From Isochrysis galbana (Eukaryota > Haptophyta > Isochrysidales > Isochrysidaceae): a stretch of DNA of 64,000 nucleotides. Made by a program: the position numbers and the translations under genes. Shown here piece by piece: positions 9,014 through 21,314 of this stretch. A model generated the notes under the pieces. It was not told the DNA's origin and did no database searches. It was given only the letters and a program-made list of their open reading frames with translations. The stretch lies in NCBI GenBank assembly GCA_018136815.1, contig CM030932.1, forward strand, positions 3,336,614-3,400,613, in the 5' to 3' direction. How positions within the stretch are numbered: the stretch's first letter is position 1; each line of letters begins with the position of its first letter.

Positions 9014-10801
9014 TCAAGCGTCCGTTGAAGCAGCATAGGATGCGTACAAGCGCACCTGTGCAAGGATTTTCTCCATCGAAGACTCCTTCTCCTCAGCCAC
9101 CGTTAGTCGTTGGTCTAGCAGCGCGACAGTCTCCGAGAGGATCCCAAGCTGTTTGGCGAGTCTATCGAGCGATGAGGTTGTGGGATCGCCTCCGGAGCTG
9201 CCGCTGTGCGTCTCGCAGTGCCAAGGGTCAGATGACCCGCCCGATACGGCGCTCCCCAAACCTTGCTCGCGTGCGTCTTGCTGACGCTCTGTTGGCACCT
9301 GCGCTCGATGAGCCCCAAGTAGCAGATTAGCCTGGCCAGTAGCACCGTTGGCGCCAGCCTCGTCCAGAAAGCCGGCAGCAGCGAACTCGGACTCCGCATT
9401 GGTGGGCGGAGGGGGGTATACCGTTGGCTCTTCCAGCGTAGGCAACATCACTCGTGGCGCCTCACGGGGCGGGGGTGGGGAGGCTGCTGAGCTGCGTTGA
9501 GGCGGCGACAACTGCTTGCGAGCTGAGGTTAGGGTGCGCTCCGTGGCTTTCCGTATGTTGGTCGACAGCTGCGGTGAGGAAGCGCTGGCCTCGAGAGTCG
9601 AAAGGCTACCTGCACGCACATGCACACAATGAAGCTGGATGTTGCGCGGACCGGATCTCAAAAGTTGGCAATCTACAGTGCGATGCAGCGGCCTCGACGG
9701 CGACGCGGCGTTGGGCCATGACGTGTGGCCTTCACCTGTCTTCTTGGACTCCTCACTGGCACCTTTGAGGAAGCGATCAAAGTTGGTTCTCCAGACCATA
9801 ACCTGGTGGTCCGCCGATGCCGAGGAGAAGAAGTCGCCCTCCGGCGCGAAGGCACACGCATTGGCAGCCGACTCATGGCCATGGATGGTGTAGAACAGCC
9901 TCCCCTCGCACAAGTCCCAGATCTGTGTGAAGGCAGTGGCAATTCTTGATAGCTGTGCACATAAGAGTGGGCGAGCGGTGCTTTGCTGACCCGCGTTTAG
10001 CTAGAGCTCGTGTGAGGGGGGCAACAGAGCAGACTATCCTTCTGGGCGCGGGCGCGCCTTGAGGGTGGTGTCGGCGGAAGCGGAGAGGAGGAAATTGCCA
10101 CTAGGGTGGAAGGAGATCTGGTTGACCGTATTCGTGTGAGCGGGATAGTGCTGGAGGAGCTGGAGGGTGCGCATGTCCCATAGCTTGATTGTGCGGTCCG
10201 CTGAGCCCGAGGCGACACTCGTGCCATCAGGATGGAACTGGCACGTGCCAACTGGCGCGGTGTGGTCGTAGAAGGTGTGTACGCACGCGTGCGTTCGTGC
10301 GTCCCACAGCTTGACCGTCTTGTCGTCGCCCGACGAGAGGACGAGGCTGCCGTCGGGCGAACACTTTGCATCACGCACCCAGTTGGAGTGCCCCGAGAAG
10401 GAGTGCTTGAAGCGCTGTGCAGGGATGGACCACAGCTTGACCGACTTGTCATCGGACGAGGTAATGAGCTGCTGGCCGTCAGCCGAGAAGGCGACGCTGC
10501 GCACGGGTGCCGTGTGCGCCCTGATGGAGGTGGACTCACCCTTCACGTTGGGGACCCATAGCCGGATTGTCCTGTCCTTCGAGCCCGATGCAACCAGGTG
10601 GCCAGTCGGTGACACTGCGACCGAGGTGACCGCAGCAGTGTGGCCGACGAAGCGGAAGGCGCGCATCTGCATCTTGAAGTTCCACACCATCACTGCGCTG
10701 TCGAGGCCGCCTGAGACGAGCTGCTTCATATTGGGGTTGAAGGCGACCGAGGTGACCCCGTCCTTGTGCCCACGGAATGAGCGCTCGAGGGAGGGGTCCA
10801 T
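9014..10801 (-). CDS. POC1: POC1 centriolar WD40 protein
   Basis: Model: complement(join(9014..9609, 9736..9922, 10058..10801)), 508 residues. Exon 1 carries six WD40 repeats beginning DPSLERSFRGHKDGVTSVAF, and exon 2 the seventh (IWDLCEGRLFYTIHGH ... DHQVMVWRTNFDRF). A low-complexity linker leads to a C-terminal coiled coil (SLDRLAKQLGILSETVALLD..RLTVAEEK, about residues 460-500) that matches the POC1 domain. The product is a core centriole/basal-body component needed for triplet stability, so the cell is expected to be flagellated. Intron 1 (9923-10057, phase 0) has a GC donor (AAG|gcgcgc); joining it gives the family-conserved TLK-I/L-DL. Intron 2 (9610-9735) is 126 bp, phase 1, with no stop in frame, so its removal is inferred from splice signals. 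Sense-strand pyrimidines precede the ATG. Confidence 0.9.
9923..10057 (-). other. GC-AG intron of POC1
   Basis: 135 bp. The exon ends ...accctcaag and the intron starts gcgcgc; it ends ttcacacag before atctggga. No GT occurs near the position demanded by the conserved protein, so this is a non-canonical GC donor. Confidence 0.75.
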
Positions 10802-11030
10802 CGCAGCCGAGGCGAGGCGAGGCGAGGGCGGCGGGAGCGAGGGGCGGCGGCAGCGGCACTGACGGTGGCGGCAGCGCCAGTCACGATGACGGCGTCGAGA
10901 GCGAACGGGGGGGGTGGGGGGGGAGGCGGGAGGGGGGGGGGGGGGGGGGGCGTCTACCGGTCCTCACTCGCCGTTCGCGCGTAAAGCGCGAGTCATCTCT
11001 ACATCCTAAGTTTTCCACGTCTAATTTCTA
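10802..11030. other. GC-rich upstream region of POC1 with poly-G run
   Basis: The run of G at 10933-10950 reads as poly-C on the POC1 sense strand; with flanking C/T it forms a pyrimidine tract before the POC1 start. No ORF is supported. Confidence 0.5.
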
Positions 11031-11582
11031 AAAGCTGCGGGGCTACTAGAGTAGAGTATGTAGGCGATGGGTGCACCACTAACCCATAACTCTTTGCTGC
11101 CGGGACCGCAGCAGCCAAATGGCTGCTTCGTTTTGTACTGTTTCGTGGAGAGTAGGGAGAGAAGGGCTACATAAGAGATACCTGCCGCACGTTCTGCGGG
11201 GAAAGAAGTGCGAAGTGCGTGTGCGTGTGCGGACGGTGGATGGGGGAAGAGCGAGAAGAGCCGCTAGGGCGGTCAAACAACAATGAGTTATAACTACTGA
11301 CACGGGGGGGGCTGCATTTTTTGACCGTTCTCCGTAGCCCGAGAAATAAAACCTTTAAATATTCTGGCCTCGCGCGCGGCTATGGGGTAAAGTATATTGT
11401 AGCCACGCCCATATCCCTTCCTCTCCCTCACTTCCCGCCTTGCGGCAACTCCGCAACTCCCCTCGTGCTCTACTTAGGGGCCCAGGTTGTGTGTGTGGGG
11501 GGGTGGTTTGGGCGGGGTGCACCGGCCCCTAGTGGTCTGCTCACGCCCTCCTCTTGTGCCTCTGAGTGGCCCGTTTCTTTTA

Positions 11583-12482
11583 GTTGTGGCTAGGGGTAGG
11601 CCAAAATATCCAGGATTTCTCGCCCAAATATCCATTGGAAATATCCACCATATATCCGGAAAATCGGCCCAAATATCTCATGAAATATCCAGATATATCT
11701 CTCGCTTAATAGCGCTTAGACCCCTACCTACTGCGCCACACCGCATCCCGATCCCGGATGGGACGTCAGGCTTTTATTAGGTTCTAATAGAAGGTCGTCA
11801 GGTCTATTGGACCTGATAACCTGCTATCAGGTCGAAGGTATTAGAAGTTAAATTCCAATTTTATATTCATAAGTGAAAGAAGGAACGTGGTGCGTGGCCG
11901 TGCGGCCGTGCGGCGATGGCAACGAGCGACAACAGCAGCAGCTCCCTCAGCAGTTGCAGCAGGGCCCATGACTGGGGCAGACAACCGCTGGAGGACCTCG
12001 AGGGTAGCGCATTGGAGTGGTCCACCATCGTCGAGACGGATGGGCGTGCAAAGAACGTGCGCCCGAAGGCCTGCATCTTTTGCGGGCACATCTACGTAGG
12101 TGGGCCACTGAACATTCGGCAGCATTTGGATCGGAGGATGGCGAGCGGGAGGGGCACGCCGGCACGCCCAGGGCAAGGGGGTGTAGCGTGCAGCCACACC
12201 TCCCATTGTGGTTGAGAAGATGAAACGGGCAAGGAGGTGCAAATCTTTATCACATACACAGTACCATTTATCAGGTATCTACGGGTGCCGCCATCGCAGC
12301 AAGGGCCCGCCCGAGCTCCGAGCTCGCCCCCCCCCCCCCCGCGTAACAGCCTTTTTTTTTGGGTTGGGGCGCTGAGATGCGCCCAAATAGCCCTGAAATA
12401 TCCGCACATATCCAATCCCCGGAATTCGGCCCAAATATCCAGGAGACATATCCGGATATTTTGGCCTACCCCTAGTTGTGGC
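11583..12482 (+). mobile_element. hAT-type DNA transposon with TIRs and 8-bp TSD
   Basis: Target-site duplication GTTGTGGC at 11583-11590 and 12475-12482. Terminal inverted repeats are perfect over 21 bp: 11591-11611 begins TAGGGGTAGGCCAAAATATC and 12454-12474 is its reverse complement. Both subterminal regions are full of the octamer 'aaatatcc' in opposite orientation. An 8-bp duplication with a TAGGG..-type end is diagnostic of the hAT superfamily. The element is only 884 bp and carries a BED-finger fragment (11916-12215), so it is non-autonomous and needs a transposase from elsewhere. Confidence 0.9.
11916..12215 (+). CDS. BED-type zinc-finger fragment of hAT transposase
   Basis: 99-residue ORF inside the hAT element. 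Its middle reads WSTIVETDGRAKNVRPKACI then FCGHIYVGGPLNIRQHL, which fits a BED finger (conserved Trp, C-x2-C, GG, C-terminal His). BED fingers at the N terminus of hAT transposases recognise the element ends. The catalytic RNase-H-like and dimerisation regions are absent. The C-terminal part after residue ~75 is unlike any domain and may be intron or scrambled sequence. Confidence 0.6.
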   Translation: MATSDNSSSSLSSCSRAHDWGRQPLEDLEGSALEWSTIVETDGRAKNVRPKACIFCGHIYVGGPLNIRQHLDRRMASGRGTPARPGQGGVACSHTSHCG

Positions 12483-13149
12483 GTGGGTGTCTCGTCGTTG
12501 GTCGTTGGTGGGTTGCGGGTTGTCTTACGCTCGTGGTGTTTTTGTCTTCGCGGGGGGTTTACTCGGGGGGGAGATGTGCCACGTGCCACGACCTCAGGCG
12601 AGCCTCTCGGCGATGCCGATTGCTTTTGCCACAAGGCCGAGGTTGTCGTTCATTCTTAGCTTGCCCTTGTCGTCTTCTATAAAGATGGGGGGTTGCCCAT
12701 GAGCCATGAGCCCATGAGCCATGAGGCTTCGCGTTAGTGTTTGTATTGGAATCGTGGAGAGAACAACGCCCCTTCCTAGTCCGGTACGACAGAACCATGT
12801 GTCTAGCGCGTGCTTCCGGATCGCTTTTCGTGCATCTAAGCAGTAGTTCAAGATCCACTTAGATTGAAGGGCCTTGACGTGGGTCGGTCAATGCAGGAGC
12901 CCCAGCCCCATTGTCCTATTGTCCTGGTCGCGCCTTTTTCGTGAGATGTGGCGTAGTGCGGGTATGTGATCCACTTGTTCTGCTTCTTGGTGTGCGGGCT
13001 TGTCCAGAGGACGACGTCTGCGGCCTTTTGAATCCGCGTGTGGAACCATTTTGGGGCGGCTAGCGTCGGTATCCAATATCTTGGTGTCCCATATATCATA
13101 TATCATGAAGTTTACTGGTACTCTCGCCGCGAGTTTGCGCGGGGGGAAG

Positions 13150-13206
13150 CTCGAATCTCGAGACTCGTGTCTCGAGACTCGAGACTCGAGGCAGGATTCG
13201 CGAGGG
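13150..13206. repeat. CTCGAGACT tandem/palindromic cluster
   Basis: 'tctcgagactcgtgtctcgaga' is a palindrome and 'gactcga' is repeated in tandem next to the giant CT array. It holds no gene and could fold into a hairpin. Confidence 0.5.
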
Positions 13207-13232
13207 CACCGGATTTTATTCCGTAGTCCGAG

Positions 13233-14962
<1,730 letters not shown>

Positions 14963-15119
14963 AAGCTTTTGCTCGGTCGCCCCCGACCCTGAGTCCTGAG
15001 TGTGCTGGGCCTCGCCAACAAGAAAACTTCCTCTCCCTTGACTGGTGGTGGGTGTACAAAGTACAATGTTTTTGTTTTCACTGTTTGTCCATGAAGAGAG
15101 GCGCGCGCGTGCGAGAGAC

Positions 15120-15492
15120 GAGAGAGAAGAGCAGGTGGGGGGGAGGGAGGTTGGGGGCGGGAAGAAGGAGAGAGAGAGAGAGAGAGAAGGGGGGGGGGGG
15201 GGGGGGGGAGGGGGGAGAGGAGGGAGCGAGAGAGAGAGAGAGAAGGAGGGGGGCGGGGGGGGGAGGGAAAGAAGAGGGAGGAGGGGAGGAGAGAGAAGGG
15301 GGAGGGGGGGGAGGGGGGGGGTGGCGGGGGTGGCGGGGGGCGGGGGAGAGGAGAGGAGAGAGAGGGGCGCTCTCCGCGCGGCGCTGCCTCCGCGCGCCCT
15401 CTCCCCCCTCCTTCCCTCCTCCCCCCCCTCCCCCCCTTCTCCCTCCTTGCCCCGCCCTCCCCTCTCGCCTTGGCCAGTGCGAGCCGGCGCAA
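15120..15492. repeat. GA/G-rich then C/T-rich tract before the INO80-like gene
   Basis: GA and G runs (15130-15365) switch to C/T-rich sequence (15385-15475) just before the ATG at 15493. Probably the promoter and 5'UTR. The open frames through it are repeat artefacts. Confidence 0.65.
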
Positions 15493-18350
15493 ATGTCTCA
15501 TCCACCCGCCGCCGCGTGGGCCCAGCCCTCGTCTGGCGGCTGGCCTCAGCAGTTGGCCCCGCTCGACGCCTCGTGGCCCAAGCCTCCCCAGTCTCCTTCC
15601 CAGTCTCTCGCTGTGCTCACGCCGCTCCAGCCTCATCAGCTGGTGCAGCATCACCAGCAGATGATGCAACCGCAGCAGTGGACTGCGCAGCACGTGCCCC
15701 AGCCCCAGTCCTGGCCTGAGCAGCCGCCGGCGCCACCGCCGCCGGGCAAGGCTGGAGGCAAGCCACAGAAGGGCCATGCGCCGGGGAGCAATGGCGGCAG
15801 GCAGAGTTCGTCCACGCAGAAGGCGGGGTCGCGCCGTTCCCTCGGTATCAGCGACGAGGTTCTCGCCGCCATTGGCGGCGCGGCGGCGGCAGCCAAAGCG
15901 TCCGCTGTGCTGGAGGAGGACTCGTCGGATTGGTGGAACATCCACGGGATGCACATGCGCATCCCACCGTTATGGGCCGACTTGCAAAAGGAGCCGCCCC
16001 CGCCGGCTCGGCCTGGGTACGCTACGTACACGCAGTGGGCACGCGCGCACGCGCCGGCAGGTACCTACGGCAACGAGGGCGGCGGGAGGAGCCGCAACCG
16101 CAGCTCACGCTCCGAGAGCGGCACTAAGCGCGCGCGCGAAGATGGGGTTGGAGGTGATGGTGATGCCGCCAACGAGGACGAGGAGGACGCAGAGGATGCG
16201 GCCATGGACGCCCTGCGCGAAGAGGACGACCGTTGGAAGCGGTGCTGGGCGATCGTGGTACGGCGCGACATTCCCAAGCAGCACAGGCTTCTAGGTGAGG
16301 CGGACCTCGGCGCATGGCTTGAAGCCTGCCTGTCCCGAGTGAGGTGGGGCGGTTTGGCGGAGCCTGCGCACGGGCGTGGCGTTCATGGAATTGCTGGTCC
16401 CGCGCCCCGGCTCACCGGCGCGTCGTCCTAGCGGAACGGGCGGCGGCTGAAGTGGCGGACTATTGCGACCGGCTGACTGAGACCCCCCCTGCCCTTAATT
16501 TTACGCCCCCTGCCCTTTCCTTTTGCGGAGCAGGCTCTCAGCAACGTGAGACGCTTGCCAGCGCCAAGCGTGCCGTGCTCGCCGTACAGAAGGAGGTTCG
16601 CAAGCGTGCCCTCGGCGCGCAGAGGCACAACTCAGCATCGCAGGTGCAACTACGGTGCAAGAAGCTGGTCAAGGATCTCTTGAGCGGGGGCGGACGGCGG
16701 CGCGAGGCGGAGCTGAATAATTTACGCCTCGTGAGGGAGCGCGAGGAGTGGCGCAGGCAGATGGCTGCACGGCAAGAGCCGAGCACAGTGCAAGAGCGTT
16801 GGGCAGAATTGAAGGCGGCCTGCGGCGAGCGCGCCACATTGATCCGCGTCGCTGCATCTCCGCCCTCTACTTTGCTCGCGCAACAGCTGTGCCGACGGAT
16901 GGCGGCGGTGGACGAGAATGACGAGCGGGGCACGTTGGCGCCGCCGCCGCTGGCACAGCTCAAGCCATTGCTTGCGCTGCGCCTTGCTGCCTGCCACCGG
17001 TGGCTGTCCTCGCCGCCCGCCACGCCCCTCGCGCTGCGGTCTCCGGACGCGCCACCCCTGAGTGCGCATACACCAGTGGTGTCCGAGGCATCGCGCACTA
17101 CCTCCGCCACCGCCGGGCTCACCGCCAAGGCGGCCGCTGCTGCCTCTGCTGCCTCCGGTTCCAATTCACCACTCGCATTTGCGGCGCCGACTGCAGTAGT
17201 GCTGGCGGTCGCACCAGCGCTCGTATGGAAAATGAGACTTGGCGTGCCGCGCGTGCGGAGTGGGGAGGACATTCACGATGGCGCGGCATGCGGCAACTTC
17301 GACAATGATCGTGCCGAGGCGCTGCCACCGCTTCGTGACGCGTGCGCTCGTGCGTGCGCCGATGTGCATGCCCAATATCTTGGCGCAGGCTTTGTCCGGC
17401 TAGTCCGCGCGTCGGGGCGCACAGAGCAGCTGGGCGAAGAACTGGATGCGTCCCTCCGCTCGCCATTGTGGTCTTCGTCTAGACGACCACCCTGGGCGGA
17501 TCTGATCCCGCCAAGCTCCACGACGCTTCGCCCGGTGGGGTCGACGGCGGAGATGCTCGACGAGGGTGCGCTGCGTGCTGCCGCCCGATGCTTCCTCGCC
17601 CTGAGGCCACTGCTGGCCATTGCAGCGCCGCGCGTGGTCGTAGCACCACCCGCCGCCGTGCTGCCGTCTCTAACCTCTGATGCGGGCGCAACCATCTCGG
17701 CCTTTGCGCGACCAATCACGTCGCATCGGACGCCCTATGCGATGGAGCCGCAACACTGGCCATTGCCACCTCGGGCGGCCCCCTTGGCACCACAACCGAC
17801 CCTTCCCGCAAGCGCGGTCGCATGGCTGTCGTGCAGCGCAAAGCTGCGCCACCTCGACACGCTGCTCGATACGCTCAAGCGTGCTGCGGCCGGCCAGTCC
17901 GCTGCTGTGCTCATCTTTGCGCCCCTGCCCGCGATGGCCTTGATAGAGCGGCTGCTCTCCCTCCGGCGCTTGGCGGTGCTGGGAGCGTCCAGAAGCACGC
18001 ATGACAAATCGTCGCTGGTTGTTGCACTGATCCCGGTAGGAGACAGGGCATTCAGCCTGGCTCCCCCGGCGCTCTCCGCGATGGCGGCCATCTTTTATGA
18101 CTGCCTCGACTCGCCGCTGCGCCAGCTCTTGCGCTTGGGAACTCTCACCAAGATGCCGAGGGTCTACTACTTAGTGCACGGCGATGCCCGTCCTTGCGCA
18201 CGTGCCGACGCCCCGCCACGGCGCGGGTTTGAGGAAGAGGTGCTGAGGCTTCACCTGCGGGCTGCCGCGTACGCACCAACTGCCGAGGCCCTCATCGAGC
18301 AAATGCCGGTCCCCGCACGATTGACACGCGCCCTCGCTGCGTGCAGCTAA
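15493..18350 (+). CDS. INO80-like protein: DBINO domain present, ATPase lobe missing
   Basis: Model: join(15493..16294, 16534..18350), 872 residues. The intron is 239 bp, phase 1 (ctag|gtgagg ... gcggagcag|gctctcag). Residues 1-240 are Pro/Gln-rich, then acidic. The spliced junction restores a DBINO domain: WAIVVRRDIPKQHRLL, then G-SQQRETLASAKRAV and VQKEVRKRALGAQR (about residues 250-345), as in INO80. Residues ~590-700 resemble the post-insertion region (APRVVVAPP). SAKLRHLDTLLDTLKRAA ... AAVLIFAPLPAM ... AIFYDCLDSPLRQ (about 700-830) resembles the second helicase lobe. No Walker A (GxGKT) or DEAH box exists, and the TRAGG.. and Q-x2-GR.. helicase signatures are gone. The protein is about half the usual INO80 length. 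It may be a non-catalytic paralogue or a decaying copy; the long intact frame favours the former. Confidence 0.7.
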
Positions 18351-19145
18351 GCCTAGGCTTGCCCATTGGCGGCTCACTTCCAGCAGCTATCATCGCTATA
18401 CAACGGCATCTCCTGTGGGCGGCGCTCCCGCTTGCCAGTTACGCGGGAATAAGCAAACCAGTTGCGCTGAACACTCCGAGCGGTAGACGGCTCTGCCCGT
18501 GTATTCGCTCCCCTTCTCTGTTCCCACGCCGGTGTGGCCTTGATCAGTCAGTGCAGAGGGTTGGCAAGCCCCTGACGCGGGGAGATGTGGGGGGCGCGCA
18601 CTGAGAACACGTTTGACCCAAGCCAGGCAGCGGGGCAAAAGAGTGTCCTTTAGAAGGGCCGCCCTTTGCGCACACACAAATTCCGCGCAAACCTAGCACG
18701 CGCTCCCAATAGTCGTCGCGCATAGTGGCACCATGCGCGCACAATTGAACTCTGCAAAGGCACAACAGCGCGTCCCGCTCGCGTGCTGGCCTTTTCGCGA
18801 GGGGTTACCTTCCTACGCGGCAGAGCAGACACCTCGCAACGCGTGGAGGGTCATTACGGAGGATCGAGTGATGGCGGTACGTGGGTCGGCGAGGATCTCT
18901 CGTCGTTCGAAGTGTTCTCACTTATTCTCGCGCTCTGTATGGGCGTTGCAACGTGTGCAAGCTACTGTGCCGAGTGTCTTCCCGCACCTGCCACACGCAC
19001 CGCGGCCGCGCGAGTTATAACATGTATATTGTGCGCGGTAACGCGTGCAAAACCGATCTTGTAAGTCCGATACTGTCGCTCCGGCACCAACGTGGTGACC
19101 GAGGCGGCCTTGAGCATTAGCTGTCTCGCAGCGCGTGCCTCGAGA
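18351..19145. other. Intergenic, nothing supported
   Basis: High-GC, non-repetitive sequence. Short open frames on both strands have no recognisable domain. Confidence 0.5.
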
Positions 19146-19149
19146 GCTG

Positions 19150-19470
19150 TCCTTGGGTGCCCCCCACAGCCCCCTGTCCGCCTGGTGACCAGGAGGAAGG
19201 GGAAGGTCAGTACGAGTGCAGGCCGCCTAGGGAGTGCGAGTCCCGACCCACGCCCACTGGGGGTCTGGGTCAGGGTGTTGCCAAGAGGCAGGGCATGAGG
19301 CATGAGATTGACTTACGGCTGACGGGCCCCCCCGGAGGGGGCAGTTAGTGCCCGGTGTAGGGGGCGCAGAGCGCCCCCATTGTCCCCCACTTATAAAAGT
19401 AGGTTGGGGAGGAGTGGAGAGAGGGGTGGGCTCATGCCCTCCCATGGGTCAACCAAGTATAAACTTAGTT
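19150..19470 (-). repeat. R1-family 5' module fused to a LINE-type 5' hairpin
   Basis: Read on the minus strand: a LINE-like hairpin region (AAGT-TTAT-ACTT at 19466-19455) and an ATG at 19445, then about 40 bases later the R1 hairpin (ACTT-TTAT-AAGT near 19402-19391) followed by R1 sequence down to 19150 ('acgcccac' / 'tggtgaccagg' blocks, as in 37850-38080). Two element starts are therefore stacked head to tail. Confidence 0.6.
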
Positions 19471-19911
19471 GTGGTCGAAAAGCATGAAGCCTTTTTATTA
19501 TTTTTACACGGCGCCCGTGGCGCATTATTTATCCGTCGTCGCAAGGGCAGATCGCCCCCATTTCGTGCGTGACGGAGGCTCTAAGGCGATGGAAACGGTC
19601 GAAAAGGCATATCCATGCGCCGTGAGATGGGTGGCGCACAATTCTCTACTTTTCAGGGTTGTTGAAGCGTTTTAGCGCGAAAGCTTGCAGGGTTCGAAGC
19701 ACAACGAATTCGCTCAATATCACTGCGAGTGCCACGCCGGTCATGTCCGTCCTGAAGCCATCTGCGGAAGCAGCGTCGGAAGGTAGAGCTTCAAGGGGCA
19801 TGCTTGTGTGACGCCACTGGCAAAGTGCGTGCTGCCGCGAGCGGTGAGATGGGTCATGCTTGGACTCACATTGGTCGATGACGAACTGTCCCGAGGCGGG
19901 ATAGCGAGGCT

Positions 19912-20011
19912 NNNNNNNNNNNNNNNNNNNNNNNNNNNNNNNNNNNNNNNNNNNNNNNNNNNNNNNNNNNNNNNNNNNNNNNNNNNNNNNNNNNNNNNNN
20001 NNNNNNNNNNN
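19912..20011. other. Assembly gap (100 N)
   Basis: Exactly 100 undetermined bases. It cuts off the minus-strand LINE-A copy that starts at 20457. Confidence 0.95.
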
Positions 20012-20457
20012 TCATTTGTGGGGTTTTGTGCTGAGCTGTTGGTGGGTCAGTGTCCATGTGCGCTTTGCTGGTGGTGTTGAGTTTGTGCCCATAAGGGCCA
20101 CCCGGTCTCGGGCCGCGCCGCCGAGGCAGCGCGGCCGTCACCAGGGTGAGAGAGGCCTCTACCATAAGGCATGCCTGGTGGGTGGTTGTCTCTCTTGGTC
20201 TGGTGCTGGTGTGGTGCTTGTCACAGCCTGTGGCCCACCATGGGGTGGGCCAGCATGGCTGCCTTCCTTGGTGTGGCCGGGGCCACGGGCCGTGCGGCGC
20301 GACCGGGGTCGCGCTCACCTGCTCGGCCTCTGCGGGCGGACGCGGTCGCTTCGCCAGCGACAGCTCCATGGGTGCTGGGAGGGCGCCCGCGGCGGGGGGC
20401 CCGAAGGAGAGGTGGGGAGCGGCGCCGCGCTCCATGGCAACCAACTATAAAGTTAGT
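20012..20457 (-). mobile_element. LINE-A 5' end, truncated by gap
   Basis: Minus strand: weak hairpin AACTA-ACTTTA-TAGTT (20457-20442), then the ORF1 start at 20435 (MERGAAPHLSFGPPAAG..., LAKRPRPPAEAEQV), about 140 codons alike to 34952-34500 of the full copy. The rest is beyond the gap. Confidence 0.8.
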
Positions 20458-20889
20458 TCTACCTGCCCCGGCAATAACTCCCTCCATAGGCGATGGCAGC
20501 GGGAGCGCGGGAGAGTGCGCGTCACTAGTAGCTTAGCGGGCACCTTCAAGAATGTTTTTTTTTCCTCCAACGTGTTATGTCCCCCTGTGTGTTGAGCCAT
20601 CGGGCGCCCTGCTGCCTGGGCCTACCCCACTCCTAGTCCATACTCACGGCCCGCGCCCGATATCGCCCCAGCCCTCCCCACTGCCCATGTCCATGTTATG
20701 GGTGGTAAAGGTAAAGATCCACAGCTCCACCCACACCACCACCTCTACCAACAGCTTCAAGCTTCTAGAAATACGCAATACGCCTGATTTCTGCATGATC
20801 GGCGCGCGACGAGAAGAGGCCGCAACCTCAGGGTTTTCTTTTTTCGCAGACACCCCCACATCTCGGGTATAATTCCTACCCCCCTCCTT

Positions 20890-21010
20890 CCCTCCCCCCC
20901 CCCAAAAAAAACCTTATAAAATTCTCGCCTCGCGCGTGGCTATGAGGCTCACTTTCGTAGCCACGACCCTATCCCTTCTTTTCCCCTCAACCTGCCTTGC
21001 GGCACCTGCC
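20890..21010 (-). repeat. LINE 3'-tail fragment
   Basis: Plus-strand order 'aaaaaaaaccttataaaattctcgcctcgcgcgtggctatg ... gtagccacg ... cctgccttgcggca' matches, in the same orientation, the tail of LINE-A at 31486-31600. No coding part is attached. Confidence 0.65.
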
Positions 21011-21314
21011 CTTTCCTACACGCATGCGAGCGCCACTTCTCCCATCCAATTGCTCCTGGGTCCACCTCCCCTACTCTTTGCGCACATGCGTTTATTCTCA
21101 CTCTGCTCACATGCCTCCCACCATCCATTCTCACCCCTGCCAAAGAACAAAAGCGAACTTCGATAGTGCGTCGAACTGCTATGAGGTGTCCCAACGGCGA
21201 TAGGGCACGGAAAACTAGCCATTTGCCCTCAATATGAGCGCTGGGGCGGCAAGCGGGCGACATGCCTTATTGTTTACCATCGGGGCCTTCGATACATTAT
21301 CTTCAATACGCACG

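Larger units (their letters stand above)
11341..13110 (-). mobile_element. 5'-truncated LINE 3' end, split by a hAT element
   Basis: On the minus strand, 13099-12848 codes a post-RT segment (YWIPTLAAPKWFHTRIQKAA) and 12851-12594 ends in DNLGLVAKAIGIAERLA, the same C terminus as the LINE-A ORF2 (31808-32697). The frames are shifted against each other, so the copy is dead. A 3' UTR follows and ends at 11341 with the family tail (gccgcaagg...cgcgaggcc...atatttaaagg). The hAT element 11591-12474 interrupts the UTR. 5' truncation is typical of target-primed reverse transcription. Confidence 0.7.
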
